From SSF14 sp037045585 (GTDB lineage Bacteria > Actinomycetota > Acidimicrobiia > Acidimicrobiales > Microtrichaceae), in NCBI GenBank assembly GCA_037045585.1, contig JBAOIR010000053.1, positions 41,944 to 105,943 of the forward strand: DNA of 64,000 nucleotides, read 5' to 3'. A model generated the notes under the pieces. It saw only the letters and a program-made list of their open reading frames with translations. It made no database searches and was not told the origin of the DNA. The position numbers were made by a program, and so were the translations under genes. Numbering within the stretch: position 1 is the first letter of the stretch; each line of letters opens with the position of its first letter. Shown here one piece after another: positions 20,142-29,831 of this stretch.

Positions 20142-21290
20142 ATGTCCACTGACGAGCAGATCCTCGGCCGCGACGCGGTCGACGACCTTCAGACGATCAT
20201 CTCGATGTACAACACCGACGTCACCGAAGCGCTGCACGTCGTCGCGGACAACGCCCCGGCGATCTTCACGTGGGACTACGAGAAGGGTGCCCGCCCGCAG
20301 CTCAACAAGCTCTACGAGAAGGCGAAGCACGCCCAGTGGAACGGCGAGACCGACCTCGACTGGTCGATCGAGGTCGACCAGGAGCACTTCGCCAAGCTGC
20401 TGTCGGACATGCGGGCCATCCAGATGGCCGAAGCCGGCATCACCTTCGAGGGCACCCCGTTCGCCAACTGGGGTGACAAGGAGTGGCTGGCCCACTCGAT
20501 GGAGAGCCAGAACTGGAGTCTCAGCCAGTTCATGCACGGTGAGCAGGGTGCGCTGATCTGCACGGCGAAGATCGTTGAGACGGTGCCGTGGATCGACGCC
20601 AAGTACTACGCGGCGACCCAGGTGATGGACGAGGCCCGCCACGTCGAGGTGTTCGCCAAGTACCTCGACACCAAGCTCAACGGGCACTACCCGATCAACA
20701 CGCACCTGCGGATGCTGCTCGACGACATCATCAACGACTCGAGGTGGGACATGACCTACCTCGGCATGCAGATCATGGTCGAAGGGCTCGCCCTCGCCGC
20801 CTTCGGCATGGCGATGCAGACGACCCCCGACCCGCTCCTCAAGCAGCTGCTCCGCTACGTGATGAGCGACGAGGCCCGCCACGTCGCCTTCGGCGTGCTG
20901 TCACTCAAGGAGTTCTACGAGGGGCTGACCGACGCCGAGCTGCTCGAGCGGCAGGAGTTCGCGTTCGAGGCCGCCGTGCGCATGCGCGACCGCTTCCTCC
21001 AACAGGAGGTGTGGGACCGCCTCGGTGTCAACGTCAAGGACGCGGTGAAGCTCTTCGACGTGCCGGCCGAGGTCAAGAACCGCGACCCGTTCCAGCAGCT
21101 CCTGTTCTCGAAGATCGTGCCCAACTGCAAGAAGCTCGGCCTGCTCGACGCCAACGACGGCTGGCTCCGCAAACGCTTCGACACCCTCGGCGTCACCCAG
21201 TTCGAGGACTGGGCCGACACCGGCGAGGAATACCTCGAGATGGACGCCGTCTCCCAGGACCGCCTCGCCGCCCAGGCCGCCGCCAGCTGA
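20142..21290 (+). CDS. Ferritin-like diiron-carboxylate protein
   Basis: A 382-residue soluble protein with the ligand pattern of a diiron four-helix bundle. It has a Glu in HGEQGAL, then DEARHVEVF, a Glu in MVEGLAL, then DEARHVAFG, giving four carboxylates and two histidines. This is the arrangement of ferritin-like oxygenases and of AurF-type N-oxygenases. Which reaction it performs is not decided by sequence; oxygenase, oxidase or desaturase are all possible. A run of G residues supplies the ribosome-binding site and a 9-bp inverted repeat precedes it. The gene stands alone. Confidence 0.8.
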   Translation: MSTDEQILGRDAVDDLQTIISMYNTDVTEALHVVADNAPAIFTWDYEKGARPQLNKLYEKAKHAQWNGETDLDWSIEVDQEHFAKLLSDMRAIQMAEAGITFEGTPFANWGDKEWLAHSMESQNWSLSQFMHGEQGALICTAKIVETVPWIDAKYYAATQVMDEARHVEVFAKYLDTKLNGHYPINTHLRMLLDDIINDSRWDMTYLGMQIMVEGLALAAFGMAMQTTPDPLLKQLLRYVMSDEARHVAFGVLSLKEFYEGLTDAELLERQEFAFEAAVRMRDRFLQQEVWDRLGVNVKDAVKLFDVPAEVKNRDPFQQLLFSKIVPNCKKLGLLDANDGWLRKRFDTLGVTQFEDWADTGEEYLEMDAVSQDRLAAQAAAS

Positions 21291-21472
21291 CAGCACGGCC
21301 CGGCGGCTGGGCCCTCCTCGCCGACGGCTCCAACATGGCGGCGTTCGGGTCGCTGTGGCTCGTGCAGTTCGTCATCTGCGACCGCCACCTCTTCGGGCAT
21401 CGTTGACCATCGGGCCCACACCCGTCGGGGGCGAGTCTGGCCAACGCGCCTCGCCCGGTAGCGTTCCGCTCC

Positions 21473-21745
21473 ATGGCCGACGACCGCGAACCGTGGTTCC
21501 ACGACGTGCACGGCAACCTGGTGGTCGTCCAAGCGCCGAACCTCCCGATCCTGGTGTGGCTCGGCGCCGTGGTGCTGCGCACCCTCGTGCACGGCGGGGC
21601 ACCCGAACGCCTGGCCGACGCCGTCGGGTTCGGCGCACTCTTCACCTGGGCGTACCTCGAGGTGGCGCAGGGCAGCGCCCGAATCCGGCGGATCCTCGGC
21701 GCCGTGGTGCTCGTCGCCATGGTCGTCGGACGCGTCCGGGGCTGA
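21473..21745 (+). CDS. Small conserved membrane protein
   Basis: A 90-residue protein beginning MADDREPWFHDVHGN and continuing LVVVQAPNLPILVWLG. It has two or three short hydrophobic segments (near residues 25-37, 50-65 and 74-87). Proteins with this opening are common in actinobacteria, but no function is known to me. Confidence 0.65.
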   Translation: MADDREPWFHDVHGNLVVVQAPNLPILVWLGAVVLRTLVHGGAPERLADAVGFGALFTWAYLEVAQGSARIRRILGAVVLVAMVVGRVRG

Positions 21746-21753
21746 GAGCGCCG

Positions 21754-21813
21754 CCGTCGACGCCGATCCCGGGCCGTCGACGCCGATCCCGGGCCGACGA
21801 TGCCGATCCCGGG
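21754..21813. repeat. Three tandem 20-bp repeats between convergent genes
   Basis: Two exact copies of a 20-bp unit (CCGTCGACGCC then GATCCCGGG) and a third with two changes fill most of the gap between the small membrane protein and the convergent DUF2510 gene. The CCCGGG core could give weak stem-loops. Confidence 0.75.
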
Positions 21814-21817
21814 CCGA

Positions 21818-22906
21818 CTACGGACCGACGACGGCGACGCGCCCGAGCGCTGCGGCGGTCACATCGGAATCCGGTGAGAGGATCACGACCGCAGCCCACG
21901 CCTCCGCGCCCAGCACCCGGGTGTGGGTGCAGTTCCGGACGACGATCTCCTGATCCGGAAGCCCGTCGACGGCGACCTTCTCGGCCATCGTCGATGGCGT
22001 CGGCACGCTGCCGTCGGCGGGTGCGAGCCGCGGCAGCAGCTCGGCCAGCAGTACGTCCTTCGACGTGGTCCGGCCCGGCAGCGGGCACGTCTCGCCGCGG
22101 TCCTCGAGCAGGGCGATCGTGTCGGTCATCGTCGGTGGGGCCAACGACACGAGCCTGAGCCCGAGGTCCGACACCGTCGCGACGGCCGTTGGCGCGGCGC
22201 CGTCGAAGAACCCGTAGCGCGCCGTCCCAGCGGTGACCACCAGCAGCGATCGGCCACACGGCGTGAGGGTGGCTGCGATGGTGGGATCGAGGGACGTCAC
22301 TGCCCGAACGAAGTCGTCGGTGGCGTCGCGGAGGTCGGCGGGGCCGGTGGACGAGTCGGCAGCAATCCGTTCGACGGCGGCGACGAGATCGGCATGGGGC
22401 AACGCGGCAGCGTCGGAGGCGCAGGTGATGCCGTGGCGGAGGAGCGCCGTGATCACGTCGGCCTCGGCCGCCGAGCCGTCGTCATCGCCGGCGGACACCA
22501 CCGCCCCCGGCCGGTCGAACTCGCCGGCGCCCCCGACGGTGTCGGCGAACTTCCAGACGCCGAACGCTGCTCCTGCCACGACGCCGATCGCGAGCACGCC
22601 GAAGAGGGCGATACGCCACACGGGGCGACGTCGCCCCTGCCGACGGCGTGCGGTGGAGGTCGGCGCCATCGACCGCGGCGTCGGCGGTGGTGCGGCCGTG
22701 TCCTCCCAGGCCGCGACGGGGGGACCGAACGTCGACGGTGCCGGGGGCGGCGACGGTGTGGAGGCCGGGTCGACCCCGAACGGCGGCATCGGGGGCAGCA
22801 CCGAGGTGGACGGCATCGGGCGCACCTCGTCGGTCCACGCCGCGCCGTCCCAGTAGCGGAGGAGACCGGGATCGGACGGGTCGGGAAACCAGCCGGCAAC
22901 GGACAT
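21818..22906 (-). CDS. DUF2510-domain membrane protein
   Basis: A 362-residue protein. The N-terminus is a DUF2510 domain: AGWFPDPSDPGLLRYWDGAAWTDEV. A Pro-rich linker follows, then one membrane helix near residues 97-117 and a C-terminal extracytoplasmic domain of about 230 residues with several cysteines (ITCASD, TPCGRS, ETCPLPG, RNCTHT). DUF2510 proteins are common in actinobacteria and their role is unknown. It is transcribed in the same direction as the upstream ABC1 kinase but is separated from it by a strong hairpin. Confidence 0.78.
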   Translation of the reverse strand: MSVAGWFPDPSDPGLLRYWDGAAWTDEVRPMPSTSVLPPMPPFGVDPASTPSPPPAPSTFGPPVAAWEDTAAPPPTPRSMAPTSTARRRQGRRRPVWRIALFGVLAIGVVAGAAFGVWKFADTVGGAGEFDRPGAVVSAGDDDGSAAEADVITALLRHGITCASDAAALPHADLVAAVERIAADSSTGPADLRDATDDFVRAVTSLDPTIAATLTPCGRSLLVVTAGTARYGFFDGAAPTAVATVSDLGLRLVSLAPPTMTDTIALLEDRGETCPLPGRTTSKDVLLAELLPRLAPADGSVPTPSTMAEKVAVDGLPDQEIVVRNCTHTRVLGAEAWAAVVILSPDSDVTAAALGRVAVVGP

Positions 22907-22975
22907 ACGGTGCGTGAGCCTCTCGGGTCGGGGGGAACCTCGGTGGATCGACGGGGAGCGTAGTTCGTGCTCGCC

Positions 22976-23003
22976 CCAGCGCCCGGGTGTGGCCGGGCGC
23001 TGG
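22976..23003 (-). terminator. 11-bp GC hairpin after the ABC1 kinase gene
   Basis: CCAGCGCCCGG and CCGGGCGCTGG are perfect inverted copies with a 6-nt loop, ending 9 bp beyond the kinase stop. It lacks a U-tract but is very stable, and probably ends the kinase transcript. Confidence 0.6.
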
Positions 23004-23012
23004 CCGTGGGGT

Positions 23013-24446
23013 TCAGGCCGGGAACTCGGCTCCGAGATCGGCCGCCTTCTTGGCGGCCTCCTCGGGGAACACGTTCTTCACGATGAACGGGTCGGCGGTG
23101 AGCGAGTAGTCGGGGGCGAGGTGCTTGGTGTAGCGGTCGATGTAGAGCAGCTGTTTCGCAATCAGTACCAGCTCGCGGGGAATCGACGCGTCGTAGGCCT
23201 TCAGCATCTTCACCGACTCCGACACGAGCTGGGCGATGTCGACGCCGCCGAAGCCGCTCGACAACATGGCGCCCAGGACGTTCGTGAGGAACGCCGCGAG
23301 CTGGTCCTCGTCGCCGAACTCCTCGGGAATCGCCCCCACCCGGCGGTACGCACTGGCCACCCGGGAGAAGTCGAGGTCGAAGGCGCACGTGTAGAACAGG
23401 TCCTGCAACAGGTCCCGCCACTCCTGGTCGAGCTCGCCCATGATGCCGAAGTCCAAGAAGCAACCACGGCCGTCGTCGAGCACCCAGATGTTGCCCGCGT
23501 GCATGTCGCCGTGGAACGGGCCGTGCAGCATGGCCGCCTCGGCCCACACCTTGGCGCCGCGTCGGACGACGAGCTGCAGGTCGAGCCCGCGGTTCGCCAG
23601 TTCGTCGAAGTGATCCATCGGGACACCCCGCACTCGTTCCATGCAGATCGTGCGGGGCCCACAGTGGTCCCAGTACACCTCGGGCGCCGTGATCATCGTG
23701 TTGTCGCCGAACGCCCCGATGCGGTCCCGGAAGCGGTCCTGTTGCCACGCCTCCCGGACGGGGTTGAGTTCCTGGAACGTGACGGCGTGGAGGTCGACGA
23801 TGATGTCCCGTGCTCCCGAGGCCTTCCCCCACGGCGTCTTCTCGAACAGCCAGGCGATGCGGTACGAGTTGCGGAGATCCTGGGCCATGCCGTCGCGGAT
23901 GCCGGGTCGCTGCACCTTCACGACGGCCTCGCGGCCGTCACGCAGGGTGCAGGCGTGGACCTGCCCGATCGACGCGGCCGACAACGGGTGGTCGTCGAAC
24001 GAGGCGAACACCTCGGTGACGGGTCGCCCCAGGTCCTCGGCGACGGCGGCCCGTGCCTGTTCGCCGGGGAACGCCGGTACGGCGTCGAGGCAACGGCGGG
24101 CGGCGAGGACCAGTGGCTCGGGGACCAGTGCGCCCGAGCTGGCGAGGATCTGCCCCGCCTTCACGAAGGTCGGGCCCAGCCGGATGAACCCGTCGACGAG
24201 GCCGTCGCAGGCCGTCGCGACGATCGGCGTGGAGCGGCGTCGCACCAGGCGACCGGCGAGTGCTCGGAGGACCGACGTGCCCAGGACGGCGACGACAACG
24301 ACGAATCGCCCGACGTCGCGGACGTGGAACGTGTCGAGCGGCGGCGCGTCGACCTCGAGCGCGGCGGCGGGCGGACCGTCGGCGTACGGGCCCCGGAAGG
24401 GGGTGGCCGAGCGTCGACCGGTGGTCTCGCCGGGGCTCGTGGTCAT
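23013..24446 (-). CDS. ABC1/UbiB-family atypical kinase
   Basis: A 477-residue atypical protein-kinase-like ATPase. Family motifs are visible in order: the KxGQ motif LGPTFVKAGQILASS near residue 95, the Ala-rich loop SAASIGQVHACTL, the VVKVQRPG lysine strand, HGDMHAGNIWV (catalytic loop) and FLDFGIMG (the DFG-equivalent). Bacterial members support lipid or isoprenoid-quinone metabolism, probably as small-molecule ATPases. One hydrophobic segment near residue 50 could anchor it. A Shine-Dalgarno GAGGAG lies before the ATG, and a palindrome TTGAC-N5-GTCAA sits 20 bp upstream. Confidence 0.88.
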   Translation of the reverse strand: MTTSPGETTGRRSATPFRGPYADGPPAAALEVDAPPLDTFHVRDVGRFVVVVAVLGTSVLRALAGRLVRRRSTPIVATACDGLVDGFIRLGPTFVKAGQILASSGALVPEPLVLAARRCLDAVPAFPGEQARAAVAEDLGRPVTEVFASFDDHPLSAASIGQVHACTLRDGREAVVKVQRPGIRDGMAQDLRNSYRIAWLFEKTPWGKASGARDIIVDLHAVTFQELNPVREAWQQDRFRDRIGAFGDNTMITAPEVYWDHCGPRTICMERVRGVPMDHFDELANRGLDLQLVVRRGAKVWAEAAMLHGPFHGDMHAGNIWVLDDGRGCFLDFGIMGELDQEWRDLLQDLFYTCAFDLDFSRVASAYRRVGAIPEEFGDEDQLAAFLTNVLGAMLSSGFGGVDIAQLVSESVKMLKAYDASIPRELVLIAKQLLYIDRYTKHLAPDYSLTADPFIVKNVFPEEAAKKAADLGAEFPA

Positions 24447-24465
24447 CCGGATCTCCTCGCCGTTG

Positions 24466-24480
24466 TTGACCTGACGTCAA
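24466..24480. promoter_or_regulatory. TTGAC-N5-GTCAA palindrome upstream of the ABC1 kinase
   Basis: The 15-bp sequence TTGACCTGACGTCAA has 5-bp inverted arms and contains the inner palindrome TGACGTCA. It lies 20-34 bp before the kinase ATG in the divergent gap shared with the GGDEF-EAL gene. It looks like a repressor operator of the TetR type. The regulator is not identified. Confidence 0.45.
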
Positions 24481-24619
24481 TACGAGGGACACTAGGCCCG
24501 GCCGTCGGGCCCGGTCGAGACCGCGCTGGGTCGTTCGGGCCAAGCGGCCGGGAGAACCACCCACGGTCCGGCGGCGGTCATCACTCAAGACGGATCCGAG
24601 GGACCCCGAAGGTCTCTTC

Positions 24620-27434
24620 ATGGCAGGACGAACCGTGGAGCGCGCCGCCCGGAGGGCCCGGCGGCGCTTCCGCCGTCTCTACAGGGTCGCTGTCGTCCTG
24701 ATCGTCGCGTTCGGCGTCATCCTCGTCCGCAACCGGGGTGACGACCCGGTGTGGACCGCCGTCGACACTGCCGGCCAGCTGCTCGCGGCCGTCCTCGCTG
24801 CCGCCGCCGGAGCTGTGACCGCCCGCCGCAGTTCCGGTCGAGCACGGTGTGGATGGAGCACCATCGCCGCCGGCTGTGCGGCGTGGGCTGTCGGGCGGGG
24901 CATCTGGCTCGTGTCCGCGATGGTGCTGCACCACAACGTGCCGGCACCGGGCATCGCCGACATCGGTTTCGTCGCCGCGCCCGTCCTGTGGACCGCCGGC
25001 ATCCTGATGCTCGTCGACACGCCGCCCGGCACGCGTTCTCGCACGAGCGGTCTCCTCGAGGGCCTGATGATCGCCGGTGGAGTGTTCCTCCCCACCTGGG
25101 CGCTGGCATTGGCTCCCGTCGTGCGGGAGTCGGGCGGGCCGGGCCCGGCGCAGATCGTGGACCTCGCCGCGCCCGGTGCTCGACCTCGTGGTGCTCGCCT
25201 CGCTGCTGTTCGCGTTCCCCCGCTGCCGCCGCCACGCTCGGGGAAGCCTCGCGCTCGTGGCGATCGGCGTGGCCGCGATCGCGACCGCCGACAGCGGGTT
25301 CTGGTACCTCCGCACCGTCGACTCCTACATCGGGACGAACCTGTTCGATCTCGGGTGGTTCGCCGGGTTCCTGTTCATCGGACTCGGATCGTTGCGACCT
25401 TCGGCCGGAACGCCGACGGGAACGTCGGCCGGCACCCAGGCCGGGGCGCCGGCTCTCGACCCCGAGTTCCGGGACAGCTGGCGACTCCTCTCGGTCCCCG
25501 ACGTCATCTACGCCGTGGGGATGTGCGTCACGGTGCTCGTGGCCTTCCGGAGCCGCACGACGGTGCTCGGACCGTTCGAGCGGTACGCCTTCGGTGGGTT
25601 GCTCGTCGTTGGGCTCGTGCACCGGATGTCGGTGCTCGTCGAGAACCTGTCGCTCACGGTCGGCCTGGAGGCCCGGGTCCGTGCCCGCACGAGCGACCTC
25701 GAGAAGCGCGAGCGCTACTTCGCGGCGCTGGTCCGCTCGTCCTCCGACATCGTGATCGTGGTCGACGAGGCGCGGACGATCCGCTCGGTCAGTGCCTCGC
25801 TCGATGACATCTACGGATGGGACCACCACCGGCTCGTCGGTCGGCCGTTCGATTCGTTCGGACCGTTCGAGGCGCTGATCGCGGCGGTTGATGCCGCCGC
25901 GGCGAACTCCGGACGGGTGCACCGGGTCGAGTGGCAACTCGTCGACGCGTCCGGCGTCACCCGATCGGCCGAATCCACGGTGTCGAACCTGCTCGGCGAC
26001 GCCGACATCGGGTGCTTCGTGATCAACACCCGCGACGTCACCGATCGGGCGACGCTCGAGACCCAGTTGCGCCACCAGGCGTTCCACGATCCGCTGACCG
26101 GGCTCCCGAACCGGGCGCTCTTCGCCGATCGTGTCGGTCACGCGTTGCGTCGCTCGGGTGTCTCGGGCGCCCGCGTCGGACTCGCCATGGTCGACCTCGA
26201 CGGCTTCAAGGCGATCAACGACAGCCATGGCCACCATGCTGGCGACCGGGTGCTCCGGTCCGTGGCCGATCAGTTGACCAGCGCCCTCGAACCAGGCGAG
26301 ACCGTCGCCCGCCTCGGTGGGGACGAGTTCGCGATCCTCGTCGAGGACATCGACGACACGGTCGACCCGGCGTCGATCGCGGAACGACTCCTCGAGTGCA
26401 TCCACGTCGTCGTGGACGTCGAAGGCATGCAGTACGAGGTGCGGGCGTCGGTCGGGCTCGCCATCAGCACGCGATCGACGTCGCACCCCGCCGACGCCGT
26501 GCAGCGCCTCCTTCGCGACGCCGACATCGCGATGTACTCGGCCAAGCGTGCCGGCCGCGGTGCAGCACGGGTGTTCCGGCCCGAGATGTACGCCGATGCC
26601 CAGGACACGTTCGAGCTGCAGTCGCAACTTCGAGGCGCGGTCGAACGTGGCGAGATGGTGCTCTTCTACCAGCCGACGTTCGAACTCGCGACGGGGCGGA
26701 TCTCGGGGTTCGAGGCGCTCATCCGGTGGCAGCATCCGGCGAAGGGACTGATCGGACCGTCGAAGTTCATCCCACTCGCCGAGGAGAGCGGCGTGATCGT
26801 GTCGCTGGGCGACTGGGCGCTGCGCACCGCCGTCGGCCAACTCGCGGCGTGGAGTCGGGAGTTCGGCGACGGCGGGTCCCTGTCGATGGCGATCAACGTG
26901 TCGGTCGGCCAGCTGCGGTCGCCCGGGCTGCTCGACAGCCTGCGGGAGGTGATCGGCGACGCCGGGATCGATCCGCGCCGCATCGTCCTCGAGATCACCG
27001 AGAGCATGTTGATCAGCGACACCGACACGGTCGTCGGGCTGCTCCACGACATGGCCGATCTCGGGGTACGGATCGCTATCGACGACTTCGGGACCGGCTA
27101 TGCGTCGCTCGCCAACCTGCAGAACCTGCCGCTCGACGTGCTGAAGATCGACCGGACGTTCGTGAGTGGCGAGTTCGAACGTGACGGTGCACCGCTGCTG
27201 AGCACCATCCTGAACATCGGCAGCACCCTCGGGCTCATGACCGTGGGCGAGGGCATCGAGAACCAGGACCAGCTCGCGATGCTCCGCAACGGCGGTTGCG
27301 ACATCGGGCAGGGCTACTACCTGGCCCGGCCGCTGCCCGCCGCTGCGGTGCGCGAGATGCTCGTCGTCAGCCGGGCAGCCGATCGCCGTGACCGCAACAT
27401 CGTGTTGCCCGTGTTGCCCGTGGCGAGCGCGTGA
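24620..27434 (+). CDS. Membrane PAS-GGDEF-EAL cyclic di-GMP protein, frameshifted
   Basis: Bifunctional cyclic di-GMP turnover protein of about 938 residues. The N-terminal 340 residues hold several hydrophobic helices (sensor membrane part). A PAS-like domain covers about 25720-26050 with RYFAALVRSSSDIVIVVDE. The GGDEF domain has an intact RLGGDEFAIL near 26310, and the EAL domain has FEALIRWQHP near 26705 and DDFGTGYASL near 27085. Both catalytic motifs are intact, so synthesis and degradation are both possible. The reading frame changes near 25165-25175, where IVDLAAP continues as VLDLVVLASLLFAF. A one-base indel is the likely cause. Confidence 0.88.
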
Positions 27435-27442
27435 TCGGTACC

Positions 27443-27462
27443 ACGGGCGGGGGACCGCCCGT
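27443..27462. terminator. Bidirectional hairpin between convergent genes
   Basis: ACGGGCGG and CCGCCCGT form a perfect 8-bp stem with a GGGA loop, in the 27-bp gap between the GGDEF-EAL stop and the convergent MMPL stop. Its place suggests termination of both transcripts, although no U-tract is seen. Confidence 0.6.
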
Positions 27463-29759
27463 CAGACGACTGCCTGCTCCCGGTCGCCGGAGAGGTCGAT
27501 CGGGTCCAGCGTGAGATCGAGGCCGGCAGCGTCGGGTTCCGGAGGCTCCGGAGGGTCCGACTCCGAGAACCCGATCCGGTCGTGGATCCACCGCATCCAC
27601 CGCGGCGCCCACCAGTTGGCCTCGCCGGCGAGCTTCATGAACGCCGGCACCAGCGTTGCCCGGATCAGCGTCGCGTCCATCACGACGGCGAGGGTGAGGC
27701 CGAGGCCGAACAGCTTGATGAACGAGATGCCCGAGGTGGCGAAGGCGATGAACGTGACGGCGAGCAGTGCCGCTGCGGCCGTGACGATGCGTCCGGTGCG
27801 CTCGAGACCCATCGCCACCGAGGCGGCGTTGTCGCCGGTGCGGTCGTGCTCCTCCTTGATTCGGGAGAGCAGGAAGACCTCGTAGTCCATCGAGAGGCCG
27901 AAGGCGATGCAGAACATGAGGATCGGCGTCGTCGTATCGGTCAGGCCGGTCGCCGTGAACCCGAGCAGCCCGGCACCGTGACCGTCCTGGAAGATCCACA
28001 CCATCGCCCCGAACGTCGCACTCAGGGACAGGACGTTCAGCACGATCGCCTTGAGTGGCACGAGCACCGACCCGAACATCAGGAACAGCAGGACGAAGGT
28101 GGCCCCGGCGATGATCCCGGCCGCCAGCGGCAGACGGTCGGCGATCGACGCCTTGGTGTCGACGAGGGCCGCCGACTGGCCGCCGACAAGGGTCCGACCG
28201 ATCGGCGACTCGACGTCGCGGAGGTCGTGGACGAGCGCCTCGGCCTCCGTCGAGATCGGCACCACGTCGGGAACGACGCTGAACCGGACCGCACCCGTCT
28301 CGGCCGACCGGAAGCCGGCGAGCGACGGGTCGGGCCCGATCACCTTGGTGCCGTCGATGAACCGCCCGGTGGCGGCGTCGACCCGGGTCACCCCGGGGAC
28401 CGACGACAGCGCGACCGCGTAGGCGTCGATCGTCGTGTCGTCGGGATCGGCGGCGTCGAGCGCGACGACGGGCATGGCCGACGATTCCTCCGACGAGAAG
28501 TCGTCGGCGATGCGCTCGGTCGTGATGCGGGCGGGCGTGTCCTCGGGCAGTACCCGCTGGTCGGGCAGACCGAATTCCACCCCGAAGAAGGGGGTGCCCA
28601 GGAACACGAGGAGGGCGACGACGGCGGCGCCGATCACGAGGGGCCGCTTCATGACGACCGTGGCGATGGTGTGCCACATGCCGTCTCCGACCGGCTTGGG
28701 CTCGGTCCGCTTCCAGAGGCGCAGCGAGTCGACCCGGTGACCGAGGACCGCCATGAGCGCCGGCAGTGTGATGACGCTCGTGGCCATCGCCACGAGCGTG
28801 ACGCCGACGCCCGCGTAGGCGAACGAGCGGAGGAAGTAGAGCGGGAACACGAGGAGCGCCGAGAGCGACACGGCGACGGTGAGCGCTGAGACGGCGATCG
28901 TCCTGCCGGCCGTCTCGACGGTGCGGATGATCGCCGCCTCGACCGACCGGCCGGCGCGGATCTCCTCGCGGAACCTCGACACGATGAACAGCGAGTAGTC
29001 GATTGCCAGGCCGAGCCCCAATGCGGTGACGAGGTTGATCGAGAAGATCGAGACGTCGGTGAACTGGGTGATCACCCACAGGGTGAAGAACGTGCCGAGC
29101 ACCGAGACGGCACCGACGACGAGCGGGAGCCCGGCGGCGACGAGGCCGCCGAACACGAGGACGAGCAGGACGAGCGTGATCGGTACGGCGATGCTCTCGG
29201 CGCCGGCGAGATCGCCTTCGATCTGGCTCGACACCGACTGGAAGATCGGAGAGCGGCCGCCCGACCCGACCGTGATCGGTCCGTCCGATCCGAGCAGTGC
29301 GCCGTCGAGTCGTTCCGCTGCCTCCTGCTGCTCGGTTTCGTCGCCGCCGAGGCGGGCGACGATGAGCGCTGCGGTGCCGTCGTCGGATCGCAGGGGAGCG
29401 ACCTTGCCGAGCGACCAGTAGCTCAGTACCTCCGCCACGGCGGGGTCGTTGCGGAGGCGGGTCTCGATGGCCGTGGCCGCATCGGAGACCGACGCGTCGT
29501 CGACGGCGGGCGGCGTGGCTCCTTCGGCGCCCTCATTGGCGTCGACGAGGAGGAGGTAGTTGGGGACACCCGTGTCGAACACGTCCTGCAGGGCCGCCTC
29601 GGCGCGGGACGAATCGGCGGCCGGATCCTCGAACCCGCCGCCCGACAGGCGGCCGAACACTCCGCCGCCGAGTGCGCCGGCGACGATGACCAACAGCACG
29701 GATGCGACGAGGATGGCTCGGCGGCGGCGTACGGTGAAACTTCCAAGTCTGCTGAACAT
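27462..29759 (-). CDS. MMPL-family RND transporter
   Basis: A 765-residue membrane exporter. It has twelve predicted helices in two halves, each with a periplasm-facing domain after the first helix. The first half carries LGLGLAIDYSLFIVSRFREE, the second FGLSMDYEVFLLSRIKEEHD; the Asp-Tyr pairs are those used for proton coupling in MMPL proteins. Members export lipids or hydrophobic compounds. I start it at ATG 29759 (MFSRLGSFTVRRRR) rather than further upstream because the divergent TetR operator region lies there. The adjacent TetR gene probably represses it. Confidence 0.9.
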   Translation of the reverse strand: MFSRLGSFTVRRRRAILVASVLLVIVAGALGGGVFGRLSGGGFEDPAADSSRAEAALQDVFDTGVPNYLLLVDANEGAEGATPPAVDDASVSDAATAIETRLRNDPAVAEVLSYWSLGKVAPLRSDDGTAALIVARLGGDETEQQEAAERLDGALLGSDGPITVGSGGRSPIFQSVSSQIEGDLAGAESIAVPITLVLLVLVFGGLVAAGLPLVVGAVSVLGTFFTLWVITQFTDVSIFSINLVTALGLGLAIDYSLFIVSRFREEIRAGRSVEAAIIRTVETAGRTIAVSALTVAVSLSALLVFPLYFLRSFAYAGVGVTLVAMATSVITLPALMAVLGHRVDSLRLWKRTEPKPVGDGMWHTIATVVMKRPLVIGAAVVALLVFLGTPFFGVEFGLPDQRVLPEDTPARITTERIADDFSSEESSAMPVVALDAADPDDTTIDAYAVALSSVPGVTRVDAATGRFIDGTKVIGPDPSLAGFRSAETGAVRFSVVPDVVPISTEAEALVHDLRDVESPIGRTLVGGQSAALVDTKASIADRLPLAAGIIAGATFVLLFLMFGSVLVPLKAIVLNVLSLSATFGAMVWIFQDGHGAGLLGFTATGLTDTTTPILMFCIAFGLSMDYEVFLLSRIKEEHDRTGDNAASVAMGLERTGRIVTAAAALLAVTFIAFATSGISFIKLFGLGLTLAVVMDATLIRATLVPAFMKLAGEANWWAPRWMRWIHDRIGFSESDPPEPPEPDAAGLDLTLDPIDLSGDREQAVV

Positions 29760-29787
29760 CGATCGATCCGTCCCCCGGTAGCGTTGT

Positions 29788-29817
29788 GTTAACGGGTGTA
29801 CATATATGCCTGTCAAC
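29788..29817. promoter_or_regulatory. Divergent promoter/operator between MMPL and TetR genes
   Basis: An AT-rich island in GC-rich DNA. GTTAACGGG (29788-29796) and CCTGTCAAC (29809-29817) form imperfect 9-bp arms (7 of 9 match) around TGTACATATATG. On the minus strand TTGACA at 29816-29811 is a consensus -35 for the MMPL gene. The overlap of promoter and inverted repeat fits repression by the adjacent TetR protein. Confidence 0.55.
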
Positions 29818-29831
29818 CTAGGATGAGCAAC

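Noticed and set aside
21297..21313. GGCCC/GGGCC stem after the ferritin-like gene as a terminator
   Set aside because: Only a 5-bp stem without a U-tract; too common in this composition to claim.
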